A stretch of DNA of 29,382 nucleotides from NCBI GenBank assembly GCA_031379365.1, contig JANNFB010000131.1, positions 1 through 29,382 on the forward strand, read 5' to 3'. Numbering within the stretch: position 1 is the first letter of the stretch; every line of letters begins with the position of its first letter. A program made the translations under genes and the position numbers. Under the pieces are notes generated by a model. The model searched no databases. It saw only the letters and a program-made list of their open reading frames with translations, and was not told the DNA's origin. Positions 9,338 through 17,148 of the stretch are shown in pieces. This stretch comes from CADEEN01 sp031379365 (GTDB lineage Bacteria > Pseudomonadota > Gammaproteobacteria > Burkholderiales > Burkholderiaceae_C).

Positions 9338-10275
9338 GGCCGGCGCGCCAGCAGATCAGCGAAGTGCAGCGAGCCGACCACACGGCCTTGTGCGTCCGCC
9401 ACCGGCAAGCGATCGACATGCCGCTCGACAAAGATCGACAGGGCATCGCGCAGGCTCAGCGTCGCGGCGATCGCCTCGCCCGCGATCACCCCGTCGGGAT
9501 CGCCCGCACGCATGCTCTCAGCCGCGGTCTGCAGACCGAGCAACTTCAGGCCCAGGTCGCTGCGGCCGATGAAGTCGCTGACGAAATCGTTCACCGGCTG
9601 CGACAGCAGCTGCGCCGGCGTGCCGGCCTGCACGATGCGGCCGCGGTCGAGCAGCACGATGCGCGTGGCCAGACGCAGCGCCTCGTCGATGTCATGCGTG
9701 ACCAGAACGATGGTCTTGCCCGAGGCGCGGTGGATGCGCGCCAGCTCGCCCTGCAGCGTCAGCCGCGTGATCGGGTCGAGCGCGCCGAAGGGCTCGTCCA
9801 TCAACAACGCCTCGGGGTCGGCCGCGAGCGCGCGCGCCACGCCCGCGCGCTGTTGCTGTCCGCCCGACAACTGGTGCGGGTAGCGGCCACGGTAGGCCGG
9901 TGGGTCGAGGCCGAGCAGGGCCAGCAGTTCATCGACGCGGGCCGCGATGCGCGCCGCGGGCCAGCCCAGCAGCTCGGGCACCGTGGCGATGTTGCGCGCC
10001 ACGCTCCAGTGCGGGAACAGGCCCGTCAACTGGATCGCGTAGCCCATGCGCCGACGGATGTCCTCGGGCCGGAACGAGCGGATCTCTTCGCCCTTGAACA
10101 GGATCTGGCCGCGGTCATGCTCGACCAGGCGGTTGATCATCTTCAGCAGCGTCGATTTGCCCGAGCCCGAGGGTCCGATCAAGACCACGAACTCGCCACG
10201 CTCGATGCTCAGCGAGACCCCATCGACCGCCTGCGTGTTGCCATAGGCCTTGCCGACGGCTTGCAGCTCGATCAT
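9334..10275 (-). CDS. yehX: Osmoprotectant ABC transporter ATP-binding protein, YehX-like
   Basis: This 313-residue cytoplasmic ATPase powers the importer. Walker A is at 34-41 (GPSGSGKS), the Q-loop is near 82 (YAIQLTGLFPH), the signature LSGGQQQR is at 136-143, Walker B is LLMDEP at 157-162, and the switch His is in VTHDIDEA. A C-terminal CBS-like region (about 240-313, with HVDRLPVADAQGRVVG) is typical of OpuA/OpuC-type osmoprotectant ATPases, where it senses ionic strength. The chosen ATG at 10275 overlaps the upstream permease stop by 4 bases (ATGA). The same frame stays open much further upstream, but that part is a shadow of the permease gene. Confidence 0.94.
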   Translation of the reverse strand: MIELQAVGKAYGNTQAVDGVSLSIERGEFVVLIGPSGSGKSTLLKMINRLVEHDRGQILFKGEEIRSFRPEDIRRRMGYAIQLTGLFPHWSVARNIATVPELLGWPAARIAARVDELLALLGLDPPAYRGRYPHQLSGGQQQRAGVARALAADPEALLMDEPFGALDPITRLTLQGELARIHRASGKTIVLVTHDIDEALRLATRIVLLDRGRIVQAGTPAQLLSQPVNDFVSDFIGRSDLGLKLLGLQTAAESMRAGDPDGVIAGEAIAATLSLRDALSIFVERHVDRLPVADAQGRVVGSLHFADLLARRP

Positions 10276-11471
10276 GGTTGCGGGCCTCTGAGCGCGGCTG
10301 TGAGCAGCTCGAAGCCGGCGTCGGCAACGATGGCCAGCGCCACCACGGGCAGCACCCCAAGCATCACCAGGTCGAGCGCGCTGCTGGCCAGGCCCTGGAA
10401 CACCAGGGCACCGAAGCCGCCGGCGCCGATCAGTGCCGCCACCACGGCCAGGCCGACGACCTGCACCGTGGTCACACGCAGCCCCGACAGCAGCACAGGC
10501 CAGGCCAGCGGCACCTCGACCCGCCAGAAGACCTGGCCTGCCGTCATCCCCATGCCGGTGGCCGCCGCCACCGCCCCGGCCGGCACCTGGCGCAGGCCCG
10601 CAGCGGTGCCGTGCACGATGGGCAAGAGCGCGTAGAGGGTGAGTGCAATCACCGCCGGCAACAGGCCGATGCCGCGGATGCCCCAGCCCGGCAGCATCAC
10701 CGCCAGGCTGCTCAGGGGCGCGATGAGCAGCGCGAAGAGCGCTATCGACGGCAGCGTCTGAATCACGTTGAGCAGCGCAAACAAGGGCGTTGCGAGCCGC
10801 TCGCTGCGCGCCGCGGCCACGCCCAGCGGCACGCCGATCAGCAGGGCCGGCAGCAACGTGGCGGCCACGATCTGCAAGTGGCGCAGACCAGCGGCGCGAA
10901 ACACATCGTCGCGGTTGGCGTACTCCTTGAGCAGCGAGAGCGAGTCCAGCGCGCCCGCACCGAGCAGCACGCCCAGCGGCAGCAGCACCGCCAAGTGGAC
11001 CACCGCGCGCTGCATCAGGGGCAGGCCCAGCCGTTGCAGGGCGTCGGCGGCCATCAGCCAGACCAGCAGCGCCACGGCCCAGAAGCCGCCACCGAGCGAT
11101 ACGCGTGTGAGCCCCGGTGACTCGGCCGACAGCCGCGCCGCCTCGGCGCCGGCCAGCCACACCAACCCAGCGAGCAGCAGGGCTGCGGCGAACACCACCG
11201 CGGCATGGATGGCGCGCGAAGGCGGCGCGAACACTGCCAGGACCAGGCCCGCCAGCGGCAGCCCCAGCACCCCCTCGGCCGGGCCCAGCAATGCGCCCAA
11301 GCCCAGGCCTGTGCCCGACACCAGCCGATTCGGTGCAACGCTGAGGAAGGCCAGCCCCAGCGCAGCGCCCAGGACGCCAAGCAACAGCAGTGCCAGCACC
11401 CGGTTGTGAACCCCGACGTCGCCGCGCCCGCCCAGCACCCGCACCGGCGCAGGCGCGGGCGCCCAGCTCAC
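10272..11471 (-). CDS. yehY: Osmoprotectant ABC transporter permease, YehY-like long form
   Basis: This 399-residue permease has about four or five extra N-terminal hydrophobic segments (roughly residues 25-180) before the standard core with SLLKEYANRDDVF, an EAA-type loop in AAATGMGMTAGQVFWRV, and PLAWPVLLSG. YehY of E. coli has the same extended form (about 385 residues). The start is GTG at 11471, overlapping the binding-protein stop by 4 bases (GTGA), and its own stop overlaps the ATPase start. It should form a heterodimer with the YehW-like permease. No broken segment or missing motif was seen. The N-terminal extension has no known separate function. Confidence 0.9.
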   Translation of the reverse strand: MSWAPAPAPVRVLGGRGDVGVHNRVLALLLLGVLGAALGLAFLSVAPNRLVSGTGLGLGALLGPAEGVLGLPLAGLVLAVFAPPSRAIHAAVVFAAALLLAGLVWLAGAEAARLSAESPGLTRVSLGGGFWAVALLVWLMAADALQRLGLPLMQRAVVHLAVLLPLGVLLGAGALDSLSLLKEYANRDDVFRAAGLRHLQIVAATLLPALLIGVPLGVAAARSERLATPLFALLNVIQTLPSIALFALLIAPLSSLAVMLPGWGIRGIGLLPAVIALTLYALLPIVHGTAAGLRQVPAGAVAAATGMGMTAGQVFWRVEVPLAWPVLLSGLRVTTVQVVGLAVVAALIGAGGFGALVFQGLASSALDLVMLGVLPVVALAIVADAGFELLTAALRGPQP

Positions 11472-12391
11472 TTGACGAGGCCCTTGACCTTCAAGTAGTC
11501 CGCCGCGACCTTCTTCGCGTCCTGGCCTTCGAGCGCAATCTTTGCGTTCAGGCCTTGCAGCGTGGCGGTGTCGAGGGTCTTGAACAGCGGCGCCAGCAGG
11601 GTGGCAATCTTCGGCTGCTTGGCCAAGACCTCGGCACGTACCACGGCGGCCGGCGCATACACCGGCTGAACGCCCTTGCTGTCGTCCAGGATCACCAGGC
11701 CCAAAGCAGCCACGGGGCCGTCGGTGCCGTAGGCCATGGCGGCATTGACGCCCGAAGTCTGTTCGGCCGCGGCCTTGATGGTGGCCGCGGTGTCGCCGCC
11801 GGCCAGCACCAGCAACTGGGCCTGCGTCAGCTTGAAGCCGTAGGCCGTCTGAAACGCCGGCAGCGCGTCAGGCCGCTCGACGAACTCGGCCGAAGCGGCA
11901 AGCTTGATCTTGCCGCCGGCTGTGACCCAGCGGCCAAAGTCATCGAGCGACTTCAACTTCTGCGCGCCGGCGACGTCCTTGCGAATCGCGATGGCCCAGG
12001 TGTTGTTGGCCGGCGAGGGCGTCAGCCAGACCAGCTTGTGCTTCTCGGCATCCAGCGCCTTGATGCGCTCGTAGCCGCTGGCCAGGCCCTTCCAGGCCGG
12101 GTTCTTCTCGTCCGCATGAAAGAAGGCACCGTTGCCGGTGTATTCGGGGTAGAGGTCGATCTCGCCGGCCACCAGCGCGCCGCGCACGATCTTGGTGTTG
12201 CCGAGCTGCAGCTTGTTCTCGGTCTTCACGCCGCCGGCCTCGAGCACCTGCACGATCAGGTTGCCGAGCAGCGAGCCTTCGGTGTCGATCTTGGAGCCCA
12301 CGCGCACGGCCTGGGCTTGCAGGGCGCCGGACATGAACAGGGCGAGGATGACGCCCGCAAGACGGGCAACACGGGTCGGGGCTGAACTCAT
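11468..12391 (-). CDS. yehZ: Osmoprotectant-binding periplasmic protein, YehZ/OsmF-like
   Basis: This 307-residue protein has a signal peptide at about 1-27 (LAGVILALFMSGALQAQA). The mature domain starts VRVGSKIDTEGSLLGNLIVQ, then shows GNTKIVRGALVAGEIDLYPEYTGNG, the signature of OpuAC/ProX-type (QAT) binding proteins including E. coli YehZ. It captures the ligand in the periplasm for the three downstream genes, to which it is coupled by overlapping stop/start codons. The start at 12391 is chosen because AGGAG lies 7 bases upstream on the minus strand. The frame is open for about 68 codons further, but those overlap the divergent aldo/keto reductase gene and lack a signal peptide. An 85-base divergent region separates it from that gene. 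Confidence 0.93.
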   Translation of the reverse strand: MSSAPTRVARLAGVILALFMSGALQAQAVRVGSKIDTEGSLLGNLIVQVLEAGGVKTENKLQLGNTKIVRGALVAGEIDLYPEYTGNGAFFHADEKNPAWKGLASGYERIKALDAEKHKLVWLTPSPANNTWAIAIRKDVAGAQKLKSLDDFGRWVTAGGKIKLAASAEFVERPDALPAFQTAYGFKLTQAQLLVLAGGDTAATIKAAAEQTSGVNAAMAYGTDGPVAALGLVILDDSKGVQPVYAPAAVVRAEVLAKQPKIATLLAPLFKTLDTATLQGLNAKIALEGQDAKKVAADYLKVKGLVK

Positions 12392-12476
12392 AGCAAACTC
12401 CTGGGCATGAGCCATTGACGGCAGTACCGGCAATGGTAGTCGCTGCCTGCCGCCACTCCCTGCCCTTTGCCCTTCC

Positions 12477-13325
12477 ATGAAGACCTTGTCACTGCCCGAC
12501 GGCACCCCCCTCCCCGGCCTCGGCCTGGGCACCTGGCGCATGGGCGAGTCGCGCAGCAACCGCGCCTCCGAAGTGGCTGCGGTGCGCAGCGCCATCGAAC
12601 TCGGCTACCGGCTGATCGACACGGCCGAGATGTACGGCGAGGGCGGCGCCGAGGAAGTGGTCGGCCAAGCGGTCACGGAGGCCCTGCGCGCCGGCGCGGT
12701 GCGGCGCGACGAGTTGTTCGTCGTCAGCAAGGTCTACCCCCAAAACGCCAGCCGCCAGGGCACCGTCGCTGCATGCGAACGCAGCTGCAAGCGGCTCGGC
12801 CTGGACCGCATCGACCTGTACTTGCTGCACTGGCGCGGCGAACACGCGCTATCCGACACGGCCGATGCGATGCACGCGCTGCAACGTTCCGGCCGCATCA
12901 GGCACTGGGGCGTGAGCAATTTCGATGTCGATGACATGGACGAGCTGATGGCCGTCGCGCCCGACTGCGCTGCCAACCAGGTGTATTTCTCGCTCAGCGA
13001 GCGCGGCCCCGAGCACAGCCTGCTGCCCTGGCTGCGCCGGCACACGACGCCACTGATGGCCTACAGCCCGATCGACCAGGGCACGCTGGCGCGGCACCCG
13101 GGTTTGGCGGCGATGGCGGCGCCGCTCGACCTCACGGCGGCGCAGCTCGCGCTGGCCTGGGCGCTGGCCCAGCCGGGCGTGGTGGCCATCCCGAAGGCGC
13201 TGAAGCCGCAGCACCTGCGCGACAACTTCGCCGCGGGTCAGGCCGCGCTCAGCGCCGAAGTGCTGAGCGGCCTCGACGCCTTGTTTCCGCCGCCGCAGAG
13301 CAAGACCGCGTTGGCGATGATCTGA
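12477..13325 (+). CDS. Aldo/keto reductase
   Basis: This 282-residue NADPH-dependent (beta/alpha)8-barrel oxidoreductase carries the complete catalytic tetrad: D48 and Y53 (LIDTAEMYGEG), K85 (VVSKVYPQ) and H118 (LYLLHW). The GVSNFD motif is near 144-149, and the cofactor-binding IPKAL lies towards the C-terminus, although the classical KSxxxxR segment is altered. The physiological aldehyde or ketone is unknown. The N-terminal motif LPGLGLGTWRMGE fits the bacterial AKR group that includes YeaE-like proteins. It diverges from the osmoprotectant operon, with no strong ribosome binding site. No link to its neighbours is evident. Confidence 0.93.
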   Translation: MKTLSLPDGTPLPGLGLGTWRMGESRSNRASEVAAVRSAIELGYRLIDTAEMYGEGGAEEVVGQAVTEALRAGAVRRDELFVVSKVYPQNASRQGTVAACERSCKRLGLDRIDLYLLHWRGEHALSDTADAMHALQRSGRIRHWGVSNFDVDDMDELMAVAPDCAANQVYFSLSERGPEHSLLPWLRRHTTPLMAYSPIDQGTLARHPGLAAMAAPLDLTAAQLALAWALAQPGVVAIPKALKPQHLRDNFAAGQAALSAEVLSGLDALFPPPQSKTALAMI

Positions 13326-13361
13326 GGCGGCAGCGCGGGCGCGCGCGCTGGTGAAGCCCGC

Positions 13362-13526
13362 CTAGGGGTTCTCGGCGCGGTACTTCGCCCGCTTGGCACT
13401 GTGGGCCGCGACGCGTTCCTTGGCGCCCGCGATCCCGCGCTTCAAGTCGCGCTCGGCGCGCTGCAGGCGGTCGCGCAGGATGTGAAGGCGCGCGCGATGG
13501 CGGCTGGCGTTGGTGGCATTGGACAT
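13362..13526 (-). CDS. Small basic protein of unknown function (54 residues)
   Basis: The reading frame starting at the ATG at 13526 encodes a highly charged, predicted all-helical peptide (MSNATNASRHRARLHILRDR then alternating Lys/Arg and Ala/Glu) with no signal peptide, membrane segment or Cys. The heptad-like spacing (RDRLQRAERDLKRGI) suggests a short coiled coil. The frame can be extended to 81 residues (start 13607), but the extension is low-complexity and overlaps the likely promoter of the divergent gene at 13710. The ribosome binding site is poor. It converges on the aldo/keto reductase, 36 bases away. It could be a real small protein or a chance frame in GC-rich DNA. Confidence 0.4.
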   Translation of the reverse strand: MSNATNASRHRARLHILRDRLQRAERDLKRGIAGAKERVAAHSAKRAKYRAENP

Positions 13527-13709
13527 GGTGCGTCTTTCGGTGGTGTTGGTGGGGGAGTATGCGTGCTGTGCCTGCACCGGCTCGGTAGCCCGGTTTGTGG
13601 GGATCACTCTCTAGCGAAACAGGCCGTATTGGGTATCGCCCTCTAGGCGTCTGCGGCAACACTCGCGCCACCCGATGATCTTCATCACAACGCAAGGAAG
13701 CCAAGAACC

Positions 13710-14315
13710 ATGAGCGCTCAATATCTCAGTCACGTCACGCTGGAAACCCTCGAGAACTACCGGCACGCCGCCACGCAGGGCGTGCTGGCCTGCCGTTCGG
13801 GCAGCCGTCGTCTGATCGGCGCCGTCAACGGTGCGCTGGAGCAGCGTGTCTATCCGCGCACCGCCAAGCTGGCACCGCGCGCCACCGAGATCATGAACAA
13901 CGTGCGCGGCAACGTGACCCAGGTTGTCATCCAGGGCGTGGATCAGGGCGCCGCGCGCGCCACGTCGGCGATCGAGTTCGGCGCCGCCACCGCGGGCACC
14001 CAGGTCCACAAGCTGGCCCGCTTCGCGGCGAAGGTCGACAGCCCGGTCGTGGCCAATGGCCTGCAGACCGCGGCCCGCCTGACCCTGCCGAGCGCCAAGG
14101 TGGCGTTGGCGATCTCGGGCAAGCTGGCCGCCAGTGCTGTTGCACTGGCCGACGCCGCCGGCGCACGCCCGGTGCGCAGTGCAGCGCGCAAGGCCGCCGG
14201 CGCTCCGCGCCGTGTGGTCAAGCGCGCCGCGCAAGCCGCCAAGGCCCCGCTGGCCCAGGCCCGCCGCACCGGCGTTGCTGCCAAGAAGGCCGTCAAGCGC
14301 GCCGTACGCGCTTGA
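13710..14315 (+). CDS. Ala/Lys/Arg-rich protein, phasin- or histone H1-like
   Basis: This 201-residue protein has two parts. Residues 1-150 are helical and Ala-rich with phasin-like spacing (LENYRHAATQGVLACRSGSR at the start, then long amphipathic helices). Residues 155-201 are dominated by Ala, Lys and Arg (RAAQAAKAPLAQARRTGVAA, KKAVKRAVRA), like the DNA-binding tails of PhaM and of AlgP/HctB-type histone-like proteins. There is no signal peptide. AAGGAAG lies about 10 bases before the ATG. A role in polyhydroxyalkanoate granule binding to the nucleoid or in DNA compaction is plausible, but no diagnostic phasin motif was recognised. The last codons are partly repeated just downstream (14330-14358). 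Confidence 0.75.
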   Translation: MSAQYLSHVTLETLENYRHAATQGVLACRSGSRRLIGAVNGALEQRVYPRTAKLAPRATEIMNNVRGNVTQVVIQGVDQGAARATSAIEFGAATAGTQVHKLARFAAKVDSPVVANGLQTAARLTLPSAKVALAISGKLAASAVALADAAGARPVRSAARKAAGAPRRVVKRAAQAAKAPLAQARRTGVAAKKAVKRAVRA

Positions 14316-14358
14316 ACGTGAGCCGCCGCGCCGCACGCGCTTGATCGTGCGCCGCTGC
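14301..14358 (+). repeat. Imperfect 29-bp tandem duplication over the gene's 3' end
   Basis: Bases 14301-14329 (containing the final codons and the TGA) and 14330-14358 match at 25 of 29 positions, both carrying ACGCGCTTGA. The second copy lies after the stop codon. Confidence 0.6.
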
Positions 14359-14365
14359 GCGGCGC
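14349..14365. terminator. GC-rich hairpin between convergent genes (possible terminator)
   Basis: GCGCCGC, loop TGC, GCGGCGC gives a perfect 7-bp stem in the 74-base gap between the convergent genes ending at 14315 and 14390. No T-tract follows, so termination is only possible, not shown. Confidence 0.3.
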
Positions 14366-14389
14366 GCGGCGGAACGCGAGAGCGTTGCG

Positions 14390-14935
14390 TTACGGCGCGC
14401 GGGCCGCGGGGAGTGGCGAGGCGACTCGCATCGTCACCCGCGTGTTCTTGAGTTCGTCCAGGTAGGCGACCCGGCAGGCCTGGCCCTGCGCGGTGCCGCG
14501 CAGTAGCTTGTCGGCCTCGATGTCGGCGATGCGGCGGCGCAGCTCGCGCGCCGTCTGCGCCGCACTCCATGCGGCCTGTGAGGCACAGACCTTGGGGATG
14601 TCGGCGGCCAAGGCCAGCGCCAGGACGAAGCGCGCGCAGCGGCCGGTGGCCACGCGCAGCGACTCCTCATGCGCCTGAACCGCCTGCACGTTCGCGCCGC
14701 GGGCCAGGCGAATGGTCAAACTCACCGCCTGCAGATCGCACGCCGCCGTCTGGCGATTCAAGCGCGCCATCGACGCCGCGCCTGCCGGCTCGCTCAGGTG
14801 CGCGTTGACCGAATCGGGGCCGCTGCGTGTCAGGCGTTGTTCGAGCTCGGCGACGTGGGCGTCCGCAGCCAACGCGAGCCTCGGCAGGGTGGCCGCAGCC
14901 CAACACAGGGCCCATCTGTCGACAGCGGCGTTCAA
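14390..14935 (-). CDS. Secreted or periplasmic protein of unknown function
   Basis: I do not recognise this 181-residue protein. It begins with a short charged stretch and a hydrophobic segment ending LALAADAH, which looks like a signal peptide cleaved near residue 25. It contains several Cys (for example in ATGRCARFV, IPKVCASQ and GQACRVAYLDE) that could form disulphides in the periplasm, and helical Glu/Arg-rich segments. The chosen start is TTG at 14935, which overlaps the stop of the dioxygenase-like gene as TTGA, matching the tight coupling in this run. An ATG further upstream at 14980 would overlap that gene by 49 bases and spoil the signal peptide. It is the last gene of a three-gene minus-strand run. 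Confidence 0.6.
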   Translation of the reverse strand: MNAAVDRWALCWAAATLPRLALAADAHVAELEQRLTRSGPDSVNAHLSEPAGAASMARLNRQTAACDLQAVSLTIRLARGANVQAVQAHEESLRVATGRCARFVLALALAADIPKVCASQAAWSAAQTARELRRRIADIEADKLLRGTAQGQACRVAYLDELKNTRVTMRVASPLPAARAP

Positions 14936-15318
14936 GCGTCGAGCGCCGCCAGGTTCAGCGCATGCGAGCGGCCCAGCCACAGCGCGCGGTCGCGGTGGTC
15001 CGCCAAGTCGTCACCGGTGTTCGGGTGCACGAACACGTCCAGCGCGCCGCGGTTGAGTGTGAGCCAGCCCACCACCGCGGCGAACTGCGCCGGCGCGAAG
15101 GCCAGCTGGTAGCTGCCGAACGGATGCGGGCCGACCGGCTGCTCGTGAAAGTGGCCCATCGCCATGCGCCCGGCCAGCGCTGCGACGATGACGTCGCGCA
15201 ACGCCACGGCCGCGTCGCGGGTAGAAGCATCGAAGTAGACGTGGGCGTGCCAACTCTCGATGGCGGTGGCGGGGTCCAACGGAGTCATGGCGGCGGGACC
15301 CGGCTCGCGATCCGCCAT
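14932..15318 (-). CDS. DOPA 4,5-dioxygenase family protein
   Basis: This 128-residue cytoplasmic protein matches the small DOPA 4,5-dioxygenase family, named for fungal/plant betalain enzymes but common in bacteria. The conserved His-containing motifs are WHAHVYFD near the N-terminus, GHFHEQPVGPHPFGSYQLAF in the middle, and DVFVHPNTGDDLADHRDRA near the end; these His residues are the likely Fe(II) ligands. Bacterial members are thought to perform extradiol cleavage of catechol-type compounds, but substrates are mostly untested. The ATG at 15318 overlaps the preceding gene's stop (TGATG). A second ATG 10 codons later is also possible, since WHAHVYFD starts at residue 23. It is coupled to both neighbours. 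Confidence 0.88.
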   Translation of the reverse strand: MADREPGPAAMTPLDPATAIESWHAHVYFDASTRDAAVALRDVIVAALAGRMAMGHFHEQPVGPHPFGSYQLAFAPAQFAAVVGWLTLNRGALDVFVHPNTGDDLADHRDRALWLGRSHALNLAALDA

Positions 15319-15968
15319 CAGTAGAAGCCCATGCGGCGACGGTAGCGCTCCGCGCGCTCCTGGTCGTACTGCTCTGCGTCGAACGCCTCGCCCTGGATGG
15401 CCCGGTGCACCTGGCCACCGGTCGGCATCGTGCCGGGGTCGATGAAACGCTCTGGATCCCACAGGTGCGAGCGCAGCAGGGCCTTGGAGCACTGGGTGTA
15501 AGCCTCGTCGATATCGACCAGGATGCCCAGCAAGGGCAGCTTGCCTTCGACGGCACTGGGGGCCAGCAAGGCCTTGTCGGTGGTGATCGTTGCACGGCCG
15601 TTGACGCGAAACGTGTCGGTGGCGCCCGGCACGATGAAGAGCAGGCCGATGTGCGGGTTGGCCAGCAGGTTGCGCAGTGAGTCCGCCAGCCGGTTGCCGG
15701 GGCGCTCGGGCAGGAGCAAGGTGCGCTCGTCGAGGATTCGCACGAAGCCCGCGGGATCGCCGCGCGGGCTCAGATCGCAGTTGCCCACTGGATCGCTGGT
15801 GGCGATGCAGACGAAGGGCGATCGCTCTATGAACAGGCGCGTCATCGCATTCAGGCGATCACTGATCTTGGCGCAGGTCAGCTCGGCAGGTTCACCGATG
15901 AGTGTGCGCAGTTGCGCTTCGGTCGCGATGATCTGCGATGTGAGGGGGTGGGCAGAAGCGGCGGCCAT
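15318..15968 (-). CDS. Pyridoxamine 5'-phosphate oxidase (PPOX)-type FMN flavoprotein
   Basis: This 216-residue protein fits the FMN-dependent split-barrel family often labelled MSMEG_1061 or DR_2398 type. Visible blocks are FIERSPFVCIATSDPVGNCD with SPRGDPAGFVRILDERTLLL, the NRLADSLRNLLANPHIGLLF stretch and FRVNGRATIT, plus a C-terminal HRAIQG. The family binds FMN (some F420) and acts as a general oxidoreductase; the substrate is unknown. The start is ATG at 15968, with GAGG about 9 bases upstream; frames further upstream lack the site. It is the first gene of a run with the DOPA-dioxygenase-like protein, so a joint role in catechol or quinone chemistry is possible but inferred. Confidence 0.88.
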   Translation of the reverse strand: MAAASAHPLTSQIIATEAQLRTLIGEPAELTCAKISDRLNAMTRLFIERSPFVCIATSDPVGNCDLSPRGDPAGFVRILDERTLLLPERPGNRLADSLRNLLANPHIGLLFIVPGATDTFRVNGRATITTDKALLAPSAVEGKLPLLGILVDIDEAYTQCSKALLRSHLWDPERFIDPGTMPTGGQVHRAIQGEAFDAEQYDQERAERYRRRMGFY

Positions 15969-16100
15969 GGGTTGCCTCGGCAGCGTGAGGAAGGTGGCCC
16001 ATTGTGCGACGCCTGGCCTGGGGCATCCACCTGTTGGCAAGTCTTGGCTTGTCCAGCACCATCACCGCGGACGACGCAAGAAGAACAACCTGGAGACATC

Positions 16101-17126
16101 ATGAACCGCCATGACGCCCGCTCTCGCCGCCAGTTGCTCACTTGGGCCGGTGCCACGGCTGCAGCGTTGGCCCTGCCCACGGCGCGAGCACAAACGAGCG
16201 AGATCAAACCGGCTTCACGCAGCGCAGGCGCCTGGCCCGACAAGACCATCCGCATCGTGGTGGCCTTTGCGCCTGGCGGCCTGACCGACGCCTATGCCCG
16301 GCTCTACGCCGAGCACCTGACTGCCAAGTTCGGTGTCACGGCGCTGGTCGACAACAAACCCGGTGCCGGCGGCATCATCGCCATCGACGCGGTGGCCAAG
16401 TCGGCGCCCGACGGCTATACGCTCCTGATGACCACGTCGGGCATGGTCTGGCAAAGCCGCGTGCTGTACACCAAGCTGCCCTACAACCTCGACAAGGACA
16501 TCGTGCCGGTGGCATTTTTCCCGTCCGGCCCCTTGGTGATGGGCGTGCCCGAGAAGCTGGGCATCAACAACTACCGCGAGCTGGTGGCCTATGCCAAGGC
16601 CAACAACACCAACATGGGCAGCTACGCGCCAGGCGCCTACCCCCAAATGGTGGCCGACCAGGCCAATCGAATCGAAGGCACCAAGATCGTCACGGTGAAC
16701 TACCGCGGCGAATCGCCCATGTGGATTGACCTGGCTTCGGGCAACTTGCAGGTGGCCATTGGCAGCTACCAGTCGTTTGCCACCGTGGCCACGCGCGGTG
16801 TCAAGGCCATCGGCGTGACCGGCACCTACCGCAGCCCCAAGCTGCCGGACGTGCCCACGCTGATCGAGCAGGGCGTTGCCGGCCGCCTGGTGCAGCTCGA
16901 AGGGGGCCTGCCCTTGACGGCGCCCGCAGGCACGCCGGAAGCGGTGTTGCGAGCCTTGTCGCAGGTGGCGGTGGAAGGCGCGAACACCGCGCGTGCGGCT
17001 CAGTTGCGTGAAACCTTTGCCATTCCCAGCAAACCCAAGAACTTGGCGGAGACGCGTGCCGACTGGGCGCGTGATGTGCCGGTGTGGATCAAGGTGGCGG
17101 TGGATCTGGGCATCAAGTTGGACTGA
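16101..17126 (+). CDS. Bug-family periplasmic substrate-binding protein with Tat-like signal
   Basis: This 341-residue protein begins with a twin-arginine-type signal (RSRRQLLTWAGATAAALALP, predicted cleavage after ARAQ at about 32). The mature part has KTIRIVVAFAPGGLTDAYAR, VDNKPGAGGIIAIDAVAKSA and SPKLPDVPTLIEQGV, all Bug/TctC hallmarks. GGAG at 16092-16095 precedes the ATG. It diverges from the PPOX gene over 132 bases and is followed 22 bases later by an acyl-CoA synthetase, suggesting that the receptor binds a carboxylic acid which that enzyme then activates. No TctA/TctB permease is near. The ligand is unknown. Confidence 0.93.
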   Translation: MNRHDARSRRQLLTWAGATAAALALPTARAQTSEIKPASRSAGAWPDKTIRIVVAFAPGGLTDAYARLYAEHLTAKFGVTALVDNKPGAGGIIAIDAVAKSAPDGYTLLMTTSGMVWQSRVLYTKLPYNLDKDIVPVAFFPSGPLVMGVPEKLGINNYRELVAYAKANNTNMGSYAPGAYPQMVADQANRIEGTKIVTVNYRGESPMWIDLASGNLQVAIGSYQSFATVATRGVKAIGVTGTYRSPKLPDVPTLIEQGVAGRLVQLEGGLPLTAPAGTPEAVLRALSQVAVEGANTARAAQLRETFAIPSKPKNLAETRADWARDVPVWIKVAVDLGIKLD

Positions 17127-17148
17127 AGCCGCGTAGCGCGCCGCCGGC

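Noticed and set aside
10276..11160. Upstream extension of the YehX-like ATPase reading frame
   Set aside because: It overlaps the YehY-like permease completely and encodes Arg/Ala/Gly-rich sequence; the ATG at 10275 overlaps the permease stop in the usual ATGA manner.
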